In this document: in pieces, positions 11,701 to 23,734 of the stretch
Position numbering within the stretch: the first letter of the stretch is position 1
How the letters are laid out: each line of letters starts with the position of its first letter
Assembly (NCBI RefSeq): GCF_029931775.1
Contig: NC_079312.1
Span: 115,690,872 to 115,754,871 of the forward strand
Reading direction: 5' to 3'
DNA length: 64,000 nucleotides
From: Euleptes europaea
Taxonomy: Eukaryota > Chordata > Lepidosauria > Squamata > Sphaerodactylidae
Position numbers and translations under genes: made by a program
The notes under the pieces: model-generated
The model's database searches: none
What the model was told of the DNA's origin: nothing
The model's input: the letters and a program-made list of their open reading frames with translations, nothing else

Positions 11701-14700
11701 GAGAATGTTCCAGAGCGTTAGTTCCATGATTGAGAAGGCCCTCTCACAGATTGCCACCCGCCTAATCTCAGAAGGCAGGGGCACCCAAAGCAGGGCCTAT
11801 GAAGATGACAGTTTATGGCTGGGCAGGTTCATAAGGGAGTACACAGTCCTTCAGGTATGTTGATCCCAAGCTATATAGAGCTCTGAAGGTCAACACCAGC
11901 ACCTTGAATTGTGCCCAGAAGCAAATTTGGAGACAGTGTAGATGGGTAAGATTCCTGTGATCCATTGCAATTAACATTCTGGCTGTAGCATTGTGTACCA
12001 AATGAAGTTTCCACACACTTGCCAAGGACAACCCTGCGTAGATTGCTTTACAGTAATCTAATCAAGATGTAACTGGGGCATGCACCACAGTGGCCAGATC
12101 TTTTCTACCCAGGAGAGATTGCAGCTGTCCAATTGAAGCCACAGCTGCTACCAGCATGTCCAGCAGAAGGCCTGGTCTTTGATTAATTTGATTAATTAAT
12201 TAATTGATTATTTAGAATCATAGAGTTGGAAGGGACCACCAGGGTCTTCTAGTCCAACCCCCTGCACAATGCAGGAAATTAACAACTACCTCCCCCCACA
12301 TCCCCAGTGACCCCAACCCTCCCCCCGCCATGCAGGATCCCACAATCAAAGCACTCCCGACAGATGGCCATCTAGCCTCTGTTTAAAAACCTCCAAAGAC
12401 GGGGACTCCACCACCCTCCATGGCAGTACATTCCACCGTCGAACAGCCCTCACCGTCAGAAAGTTCTTCCTAATGTTTAGGTGGAATCACTTTTCTATTA
12501 GTTTAAATCCATTACTCCATGTCCTAGTCTCTGGAGCAACAGAGAACAAGCTAGTTCCCTCATCAACATGATATCCCTTCAAATATTTAAACATGGCTAT
12601 CATGTCTCCCCTCAACCGTCTCTTCTCCAAACTAAACAAACCCAACTCCCTTAGTCTCCTCATAAGGCATGGATTCCATACCTTTGACCATTCTGGTCAC
12701 CCTCCTCTGGACACCCTCCAACTTGTCAACATCCTTCTTAAATTGTGGAGCCCAAAACTGGATATAGTAGTCCAAGTGAGGTCTAACCAATTCAGAATAC
12801 AGTGGTAGTATTACATCCCTTGATCTAGACACAATACTCCTATTGATGCAGCCCAGAATTGCATTGGCCTTCTTAGCCGCCATATCACACTGTTGACTCA
12901 TGTTCAGTTTGTGGTCCACTAAGACTCCCAGATCTTTCAAATGTACTGTTGTCAAGCCAACTGTCTCCCATCCCGTACCTTATGTTGTTTCTGCCTAGGT
13001 GAAGTACTTTACACTTCTCCCTATTTGCCCTCCTCCAGTCTGCTGGAACTTCTCCTGTTCTCCATGAAGTCTCCATGAATTTACATTTATATCCTGCTCT
13101 CATTCTTAGCAAGCTGGGCTCAGGGAGTCTCACAACACAATGATAAAAACATCAATTTAAAATCTATAGTAAAACATCTATATTAAAACATATTTTAGAA
13201 TTCATACTGCATATTACAATAAACAAGATGGCTTGATTTCAGCTACTGGGCAGTCCTGACCAGCAGTGAGCCCCAAACCAGTTGAGGGGAGGATGGGGAG
13301 GCCAGCAATTTGTAATAATGGAAAGGCTTGCGGCTGCCCTCAGGTGTAGCCTGGCGGAACAGTTCTGTTTTGCAGGCCCTGTGGAACTCATTTAGTTCCC
13401 GCAGGGCCCTGATGTTACTTGGTAGACTATTCCACCAGGCTGGGGCCAGGACCAAAAAGGCCCTGGCCCTTGTTGAGGTCAGCCTCGCACTCCATGGGCC
13501 AGGAACCACCAGCAAATTGTTGTTCCCTGAGCACAAAGCTCTTTGGGGGATATGCCAGGAGAGGTGGTCCCGTAGGTACAATGGTCCCAGACTGTATATG
13601 GCTTTAAAGGTTAAAACCGGCACCTTGAACCTGATCCAATGCTCCAGCTGGAGCCAGTGCAGTTGTTTCAGCACTGGAGTTATGTGCTCTCGCAGCAAGG
13701 CCCAGAAAGGAGCCTCGCTGCAGCATTTTGCACCAGCTGGAGCTTCCTGATCAGTCCCAAGGGCAGCCCTGCATAGAGCGAGTTACAGTAGTCTAGCCTT
13801 AGAGGTGACTGTCACATGGATCACTGTGGCTAGATCGGGGCAAGAGAGGTAAGGCACCAGCTGCCGGGCCCGGCGGAGATGGAAAAAGGCCGCCTTGACC
13901 ACAGCTGTGACCTGGGCCTCCACAGATAAGGAGGCATCCAAAATCACACCCAGGCTCCTGACAGTGGAAAACTCCCCCCTGCTAAACAATTCTATTTTAC
14001 ACATTTTGTGGAATGATAAAAGTGCCAGAGCACTTCCTGACCTTGTTGGCCAGGGTAATTATGACTCAAAAGGTTGCTACCTTTTCTATGCATCTTGCAG
14101 TGCTCTTATACTGATGCTTAGAGTTGCAGTAATGCATACGAGGGTTTCTTCATTTCTCAGTCTCGGATGTTGTTTCCCAGAGTTCTTATAGTTGGGACAC
14201 AATGTTTTTTCTGAATTGGACTTGCACTTCATTCTTGCATGTTAAGAGATTAGATGGAGGCAAGCCTAAAACAGTGACTCGTAAAGTGAGGCAGTAGACG
14301 ATCTGGCAATTCTGGCTGGTAATTCTGGCGAGTCTGTGCTTTGGATGCCGTTGCATAATTCAGTTGCTCTCGGTACCAGGACACCTCAGAACTACCTTCC
14401 CAGAGGCTTAATTGGAAAGAGGTGTGTAAGTGTCTATAGCCTTTAATAATTCATCTATTTCAAACGTGTGTCTGATTTGGGAATGACTGGTTTGTGGCCT
14501 TTTATGTATGGCTGTTTGCCTTGCTGTCATCCCCCCAGACTACTTTGGGGCTTTGTTTTGATTATGCATGCATTTTCAAACCTTCAGAAGTCTCCTCGCT
14601 CTCCACGCACGTTTCCGCGTGTTTTTCTCATGTTTTCTGGATCCTTGCTAAACAGCATCCAGAAAATGCATGGAAAACATGCAAGGAGAGCAAGGCAACC

Positions 14701-17700
14701 TCTGAAGGTTGGAAAATGTATGCATAATCAAAACAAAGCCCCAAAGTAGTCTGGGGGGGGGTGACCTCGAGGGAAACAGCCATGCATAAAGGGCCTTTGA
14801 CTAGACCTTTCATCCAGCATACTATTGTGGGATTTTCCTTGAGCCTGCACAGATCCAAACGGTTCTCTATTACAATTTCTCAGGGCTTGTTGCCATATAG
14901 ACTGCTTGGAAGGATTTGCATTCCCCTTTTTCTTAGGTGCCTGAGGATTCACAGAGCTCTTCTGCTACAAATGGTAATCTACTGTTCTAGCATCTGACTT
15001 TGAGATGGAATTCCCTTCTTAAGTGTCCAGGCAAGAAGCTGTAAATTCCCTGTGAGATTGGGCTTATTGGAGGACTCATTGTCATTTGGGAATATAAAAA
15101 TCGAAGTATTGACTAAGGCTGAGTCCATACATTTAGATTTTAGTGTAAGGCAGTGGTCGGCAAACCGCGGCTTGCCAGTCGCATGAGGCTCTTTGGCCCC
15201 TTGCGTGCGGCTCTCGAGGAGGAGGAGGCGGCGGCGCACTGCGGCTCCTCCTTGCAGGTGGAGGAGGCGAGTAGCCGGCGGGCGGGCGGCTGACGCCTCG
15301 CCTCTGCTCCCCCTGGCTCACGGCCCTCCGCCAGGGGGCGGAGGTGTGGGGTCGCGGCCCAGCTGGGCCGGCTGGCCAGAGGAAGGGCTGGGGAAGCACG
15401 ATCCCCTGGAGCCGGAGGGCAAGGAGCCGCGGGGAGTCGGCTGCGGCCGAGGTAGGTGCGGGGCGAGGATGCAGGGAAGAGCGGGCCGGGGGCGCTGCCC
15501 TCTGCCCCTCCCTCCGCTTCGGAGTCTCCCTCGTGGAGTCAGAGAACTTTTGGTCGAGCGTGGCTGCGGGCATGGCAGCACGTTCACACGTGCATGGCGA
15601 GGACGTGGGAGCCGGCGCTACAGTGTCTCAGCTGCCGTCCCGGCGACGCCCCCCCAGATCATCTGGCGGGAGAGGCCGCCCCGCGCCCCCCTCCAACTTT
15701 CTCCGGGGATTGGGGGGCTCCTGTCTTTGCTGGGGGGCACAATCTGGCGGGGGGCGGCACACAATGGCTGGACCCGGCTGGAAGGAGGCGCGGTGAGTGG
15801 GGGCGGGGGGCTGCAGGAGGTCGCCACTGGACCCTCTCCTCTCCTCCCCTCCCCTCTCCTCCCCTCCCGGTCTGGGGTCAGAATCAAGGGGGGCGGCAGG
15901 AGAGGAGGGAGGGCAGCCAGGCCCCCAACCCCTGGCCTGGGGGGGGTGTCTCCCGGCGGGAGTTTGGCGTCGGGCGCAGTTGGCTGCCAAGTTTCGGGGG
16001 CTTGGGAAAGTTTTGTTTGAATGCGTTAAGGGCGCGGTGGGGGGGCGGGAGACATGGGGAAGACCTTCGCCCTGAGCGAAAGTGTGGGAGAAATGTCAGA
16101 TCCCAGAGGTTGGACGCCCTGGGTTTTATTGACAGCTTTACACTTGGGGGGGGGGGCTTTTGCAAATGCAGGTCTCCCTCCCTTTTCAAAATTTACATCC
16201 TGCTTGGCTTCCCACCCCCCAAGTTGGGACTCCCAGCGGCTTTAGAACATCGTTTTGGACAGCCGCTGCCAGCCTGAGCAGGCAATACTGACTTCGATGG
16301 ACCGAGGGTCTGATTCAGTATTAGGCAGCTTCGTGTGGCACCGTGTGTGTGTGTGTGGGGGGGTGCGTGTGCAGGTGACGATAGTTTTTCTCTTTCTCGT
16401 TTGTGCATGGCCGTTGATGCACGGGAGGTTTTGCCTTGGGTTTGCCACTCAGATGCACATTTTCCCCATCCAGATTCTCAAAACTCTGCATGGGGGGTTA
16501 TTGGCCATTTATGAATGGGAGGTTTTGCCTTGCATTTGCCACTCAGATGCACATTTTCCCCATCCAGATTCTCAAACCTCAGCAGTAAGCCCCCCTGCAG
16601 AGTTTTGAGAATGCAGATGGGGAAAATGTGCATCTAGAGAGCGGCAAATCCAAGGCAAAACCTCCCATGCAAGAATGGTTGTTAAAAGGCGTTTTGGCTC
16701 TCAAAAGAAATCTCAATCGTTGTACTGTTGATATTTGGCTCTGTTGACTAATGAGTTTGCCGACCACTGGTGTAAGGCATACTCTCATTTTGAAGAAGCA
16801 GAGCTAAATTTGATATGCTGATTGCGAAACTTTGGGAACACTAAGTAGTAGCCTGGCTGCGTAGGACCTGGTTTTCTGTGAACTGTTCTTTCACATTTAG
16901 GGCAATGGTTTAAATGACCCAGCCTGATTGTACCAACCCCAGCCTTAGAATGGGCATCCTGCTGGGAAGAGAATATTGGTTCTGTGAGAGATATCAGTGA
17001 GATTGGCCCCTATCCTTGGGTTGGGTTGTTTTATAAACTGGGCATAGCCTTATTACATCTGCCTTGCATGAACTGATATTACTCTGGAAATGTTTGGCAT
17101 GCAAATTCAGCCAGTCATGCACATTTTGCAACCTTTTTGTTTGTACAAGAATGTTGTAATACATTGAGTGTTTAAAAAAAGTGTTTTAAACGCCTGATGC
17201 AACAGGAATATTTCTGTTTGGAAATATCAGTGGGATTAAAGTTTGTTAGGGCAGGGCTGCCTTTTACCTAGAGTTTAATGGAGAAACAATCTAACAAAAC
17301 TGATTTGAGTTAGGATAGATTTTCACTCCCAGCTCTACCATTCTTCTTGCTTTGAGTGTTCAATGCAGCCAGTACCTCAGTTTGAATTTTAAGTAGAAAA
17401 GCTGGGTTTTATGTTCCAGGTTAAACCTTGTTTCTGTGTTGTGTTCACTTCAGAGGTACCCTTAATGTGTATATGCCAATTACATTGTTACGCAAAGTGA
17501 TAGCTGCTTCATGTAGCAGCTATCCTTAGTCCTTTTAGCTGTAAAGGTTTTAAGTGAACACCAGAGGGTACTGTCTTCATAAGTTTCCAGTAATCCTTAA
17601 CACATGTTTGTTCTAATTTTGGTCTATGTTTTTTTTGCATCTTCGGTGGCTTAGCCTGATACTTAGCAGCAGCCACCCTGTTACAGACTGAGACAGTCTC

Positions 17701-20700
17701 CACGTGTATATGTAAACTGAAGAGATTAGAGCTCTTAAGTTTCAGGCTCTTGTGTGTTTAGCTGTCTGTACTACTTAGTATCTTGCCAATGGGGTGATGC
17801 AACCTCTGGGAGTGTATATTTCCCCAGACCCACCTTTTGTTTGCTTTCTGTGTCATAAAAATTGAAATTGTTCTGCCTTATGAATCTGCTGGAAAAACTA
17901 AATGCTGCCTGGCCTAGACTACATCTGTCTTGGGGGCAGAGGGATTTAAAAATATAGATACTTAACTCTTGCTGTCAAGGCAATTCTTGTTTTTATTAGC
18001 TCATCCTTGCTTTACTGCATTTATCTGAAAGGTGCTGAATATTTCTTATGGGGACTTTTGGCATTTTGCCCTGATATTTCTCCATTTTCAGGTTTGGAGG
18101 ATGATTACTGCCTTATTTCCACATCTCTACTGTTAGTCTATATTCTGTGAAGTGATGGTATTGCTTTACTCTGCTCTGGTATACCTCACCTAGAGTACTG
18201 TGTTCAGTTTTGGGCACCGCAATTTAAGAAAGATGTAGATAAGCTGGAACGTGTCCAGAGGGCAACAAAGATGGTGAGGGGTCTGGAGACCAAGTCCTAT
18301 GAGGAAGGTTGAAGGAGCTGGGTATGATTAGCCTGAAGAGGAGAAGACTGAGAGGGGATATGATAACCATCTTCAAGTACTTGAAGGGCTGTCATATAGA
18401 GGATGGTGCTGAGTTGTTTCTGTTGTCCCAAAAGTTCGGACCAGAACCAGTGGGTTAAAATTAAATCAGAAGAGTTGCCATCTAGACATTAGGAAGAATT
18501 TTCTAACAGTTAGAGCTGTTCCTCAGTGGAACAGGCTTCCTCGGGAGGTGGTAAGCTCTTTTTCCCTGGAGGTTTTTAAGCAGAGGCTAGATGGCCATCT
18601 GTCAGCAATGCTGATTCTATGAACTTAGGCAGTTCATGAGAGGGAGGGCATCCTGGCCATCTTCTGGGCACTGGGGGTGTGTGGGGGGAGGTAGTGTGAA
18701 TTTCCTGCATTGTGCAGGGGGTTGGACTAGATGACCCTGGTGATTCCTTCCAACTCTATGATTCTATGTGTTGAATGCTATGGTTAGATTTTCCAGCCTT
18801 CTTCTATCCATCTAGTCTTGTACTTCTATCCATCTAGTCTTGTATGCTTCATGAACAGCAGACAGCAGTCGTGAATGGTTGTGTAGTTGAAGATGATAAG
18901 GTGACATTGGAATAGCTTAATTACCTATGTAGCAATACCTTAATACTGTTGCATATGCAAAGCTTGTTTTGTCTGCAGGCAGCATCATGGGAGATGTTTT
19001 TTACATGGGTAACTATTGAAGATTCCAGATACAGACATTGGATATAAAGTGTTTCTATCAAGGGCAGAGCTGGGACTACCTGCTCTTCCCCTGTCCTCCA
19101 GCTCCTGGGAACATAAAGGGAAGCTGCCCGTTGGAAGGCAATAAGGGAATGCCTGCCTACCTGTTTGAGGGAGACTCCATTTCCATCAAGAGCACAGCTA
19201 TTAAGTACCACCACCTCTGTCCTTCCCACCTTAAGGATTAGTTTGCTGATGGCAGGTATTTTTGTTTAGTAATTTGTATATTCCCTCACCTGGATGGTCC
19301 AGGCTAGCCCAATCTCATCAGATCTTGGAAGTTAAGCAGGGCCTGCCCTGGTTAGTACTTGGATAGGAGACCACCAAGGACAGCTAGGGTTGCTACACAG
19401 AGGCAGGCAATGGCACACCACCTTTGAATGTCTCTTGTCTTGAAAACCTTCCGGGGTCGCTGTAAGTCAGCTGCTGTTGCCTGGCCTGGATGGCCCAGGC
19501 TAGCCTGAGCTTGTCAGATCTCAGAAGCAAAGCAGGGTCAGTAATCAGATTGGAGACCACTAGGGAATGCCATGGATGTTGTTCAGAGGAAGACAATGGC
19601 AAACCACCTCAGTTACTCTCTTGCCTTGAAAACCCTATGGAGTTGCCATAAGTCGGCTGTGACTTGATGGCATTTTACACACACACAACTTGTATATAAA
19701 TTTTGCGTAGAACTGATGTTTTCCTGTTGCTCTTTTCTGATATTGTAAGCATCTGAGTCTGCATTGAGTAGAGAAAAATAGCTTAAAAGTGTCTAAATAA
19801 AATATGCATATGTCGTCATTTGGATTGTGCTTCTCTCTGTGTGTAAAGTACCTGAAAGTACACACCAGCAAACTTTGTAACTTGGGCATATATGCATTTT
19901 GCTCTTAGTTTGATACACAGTAGAATAATTTCTTGGACTGATGCTGGAAAAAATTGTTATGATTTGCAGTGTTCATTCCCCCCCCTTGCTCAAGTTATGG
20001 GGTGGGTGAGGTAGTTGATCACTTTCCCAAAGGCCAGGTAGGTAAAGATTCAAACCAAGGAAGTTTCCATATTAGCTCTGCACCTTTTCTAGTTTGTTAT
20101 AGACAGCAAGCCTTTGAGAAAATATGTTTTAGTTCTCTTGCAAGTAGAGCAGATAGTTCCACAAGGAGAGGATTGCTTTTGTGAAAAAAATGTCATTGCT
20201 TTGAGCAGAAAGAGCTGCATGAGTGATAGAAAATATAACCAAAGTCACCAGTTGACTTATTTCAGATCACTCTTATCCATTGTCTGAGTTGGTAAGAATG
20301 TCAAAGAGGTCAGGAACAATATTACTGAGTGATCTGGGAGGAAACGAGTTAAACACTACTGAAGTTCTATATATCTGGAGCATTGCCTTCAAAACAGCAG
20401 GAAGACATTTAACTGCCAAGTCTTTGAAGCATGACCCCTAAGCATGCTTATTTGAACAATGTTTAAATAAACAGGATTATAGTACCAAGCTAGTATACGG
20501 ATACAGTGGATTCTAGTTTCTCTAGAGCTCAGGGTGAGATTTGGGAGAGCTGGCCTCTGTTTTGTAAGAAGATAACATCACAGTTGATTTATGGACTGCT
20601 TTGCTTTTCCAAGATGTACCTTTATCCAAGATGACCTGTCATGATCCCCAAATCGTTGGAATCTAACATTGCAGCTTAATTTTGGTTTGGATCATATGAA

Positions 20701-23655
20701 CTTGGAGCGAAATCTACTAGTAGGGGCTAATCTTTCCCCTCCCCACCCTGCAGCCACTTAAGATATCCTAAAAGTCAATGTTGGGGATTCAAAGGAGACG
20801 GGTGGACAAAATAAGAACCTATAGTAATGAGGGGGAAATGGGCAAAATTGTCCCCATTATTTTCTTCTGATGATAATGGGGAAAAGCGTGATGGTGCAAA
20901 GTTTCTGTTGGTGCAAGAGGGAGGAGGGGCAATTTTGCCCAATTCCCCCTCTTCTCTGCAGCCCATTGTCGCTGCCAGTACCTTCTGCTCATCCCTTGGT
21001 ACCTTGAATATTTGAAGAAGATTAGTGCACTGTTTTGTGATGATGTGGCTTTAACAAAAAGTAGATTAGAGGCAAAACTGTCAGATGAAATTGTTTTTTC
21101 AGGCATGAATGTCCTCATACCTTCTGCCTTAGTGGGTCAGAAACTGCAGGACATTGGTTTGGCTTGGTTGAAGTTGTTAATATTTCCAGTTAGTGAGAAT
21201 TAAAGGATACTGTTAGCACATGCCTGCACTGCCTTCAGTTGCATGTAAAGATAAGGAGGGGGCAAGATCATAATTTCCCTTTCCTTTTGCTAATAGTCTC
21301 CTTTCTCTGGGAAAACATTGAGCAGCTACATATATATGTATGTAAGAGTTTCTGTAGTGTATGAAGTGTGAATAACTGCTGGTTGTTCGATCTTATATTT
21401 GCCAGTTATACTACCACTGGGGAGGGGCTGTGGCTCAGTGGTAGAGCATCGGCTTTGCATGCAAAAGGGTCCCAGGTTCAATCCCCGGCATCTCCAGTTA
21501 AAGGGACTAGGCAAGTAGGTGATGTGAAAGGCCTCTGCCTGAGACCCTGGAGAGCCGCTGCCGGTCTGAGTAGACAATACTGGCTTTGACGGACCAAAGG
21601 TCTGATTCAGTATAAGGCAGCTTCATGTGTTCATGTGCCTCTGTAGAAGGGCACTTGAAGCCGCATGTCCAGTGCAGAGCTGGAGCCAGCTTCTGGCCTC
21701 AGCCCAAGGGCTATTTGACACAACCACTTTGGATTAAGCCCCCAATTTGTGCAGTGACTTTTGGTCTCATCTCTTCAGCCCCTCCCCCCTCCCCCCCGTT
21801 GAATGTGCATGCAGTCAGGAACATGTTTTCCATGATAGATTCAGTCCATTTCAGAGGAGGAGATGGTAGATCGTTTGAATTTAAAGTACCTTTTGAGCTC
21901 TATGCACCCTCAGGCAATTGTCAGATATTGTTTATAGCTACAGATATAGCCTTCAAAGTACTTACACAAACTGGATTTCCAACAAGAGGGGTAGTATGCA
22001 ATTAAGGCTACTCCAAAATTATTGTGGATATTTTGGCTTATATCTACACTTTAGTAAGCTGCCATGTTTTCTGCCTACTTTTTTAAGGGCAGATGCAGCA
22101 TGTGTTTGTTAGAGCTAGGTAGGGTTCCTTCCAGGTTGTAATGTCTTCTGGATTTTATATAGGGAGTATACAGAAGGACAGTAAATAGTTTGGACCAAGT
22201 TGATCCACATTTCTAGAGAACTGCAGACAATCCAAGGCTTAAGTAGAACAGGAAGGCAGTTTCACAGTCCCAAACAAGTGATAAGTTTGGGTTAATGTTA
22301 TTTATTTAAATTTCTAACCTGTTTTAACACGAAGTACTCAAGTCAGATTTTCTCTCACAAGTTCACATGGAGCAGGAGAGCTTCTCAATCTATAGTTTCC
22401 CTAGACAGGTTGAACATACTCTTAGCAAAGTGAGTAGATTGCCTTGATCAGATTCTGTCCATCCAGGGAACGGATGGCTGCTCCAATGGAATAAAGCCCA
22501 AAAGACATTGGAACAGGTGCTTGAGGAAGTTGGCGGTTCATTATAGATGATGATCCAGTTTTTTAATTCTGGGTCCTTTACAGAGAGTATGCTAAAAGTC
22601 AGTGAATTGTTTTAACCCACTGGCCTGACTCAACAGAGAACTGAAAACATGTCCTTTCTCTGAATAAATTTGCTTAGCTGTTCACTGCATTTTTATCAGA
22701 AGAATGAGTGGATTCTTCATCAATCTTTCCTCACTTGCAATACCTGTTGCATAAATTACTGAAATGGAAATAGCATGTAGCGTAACCCATCCTAGTTTAC
22801 ATTGGCAGTTGGTATTGCTCTGTATACTCCCACCCCTAAGTAGCGCGTTGTTACTTACCAGGGTTTATCGCTTACCTCTTTGCGTTTGGGGGAAGGAGTG
22901 CTTGCCTTCATTCTCTGCTTAAATCTTGAATTGTCTGCCGCTCCTGCCATCTTAGCAAATCCATTTGTTTCCCCATTGCTGTTTCCTGCATGTCTTGAAC
23001 ATCTCGGCTCTTCTTTGCATTACTGTGTTTACTCGAGCCCTCTACAGCTCTCTCGGTTTCCCCCTGTGCAAACCAGTTATAGGTCACAACACCTTAATAT
23101 GGTCAGCATGATCCGTGTGCTGTTTCCCCTGGAAGCAAGGCTTTGTTCTAGAAGCTCTGAGGCATGTGAGTGGCTGTTCCAGCCTCTGAGGCACAGTTCT
23201 ATTAATACCTCTGTTTGGAGCTGGCCCTTGCTATCTGCTGGCGGTGCTGAACAGGCTCCAAATTCTTGCTGCCCCACTCCAGGCAAACATCTGATGCGCT
23301 TTGCTTCATAGTGACTATGCACTCCCCAAATATGTTTGAGCCAGGTGGGAGAAAGTTTTGGCTTTCTTTGTAGGAAGAAGTTCACAGGGTACCTTAGTAC
23401 AGTGATGGCGAACCTTTTAGAGACCGAGTGCCCAAACTGCAACCCAAAACCCACTTATTTATCGCCAAGTGCCAATACAGCAATTTAACCTGAATACTGG
23501 ACATTATTGCTAGGGTTGCCAGGTCTCCAGCCACCACCTGGAGGTTGGCAGCCCTAGTAGGGGAAGGGGGACGGATGGAGAAAGGAAGGAACTGGGAGAG
23601 GAAAGAGAATGAAGGAACTGGGGAAGGAAGGAAGAAAGAAATGGGGGAGGGACAG

Positions 23656-23734
<79 letters not shown>

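Noticed and set aside
15170-16080. Host CpG-island promoter in TECR intron 1
   Set aside because: The island lies wholly between hAT termini with an 8-bp duplication, so it arrived with the transposon; host use is possible but not shown.
15193-16277. Long overlapping open frames (up to 275 codons) in the GC-rich block
   Set aside because: They lie inside hAT element A, occur in several frames and both strands, and show only low-complexity Gly/Arg/Pro composition without any domain.
19300-19400. 5S rRNA gene
   Set aside because: Only the internal promoter region resembles 5S rRNA; the body and tail are SINE, and other copies occur in the window.
21418-21490. tRNA-Ala (TGC) gene
   Set aside because: The tRNA-like head continues into a conserved SINE body and tail, and a second copy of the tail is present near 16256.
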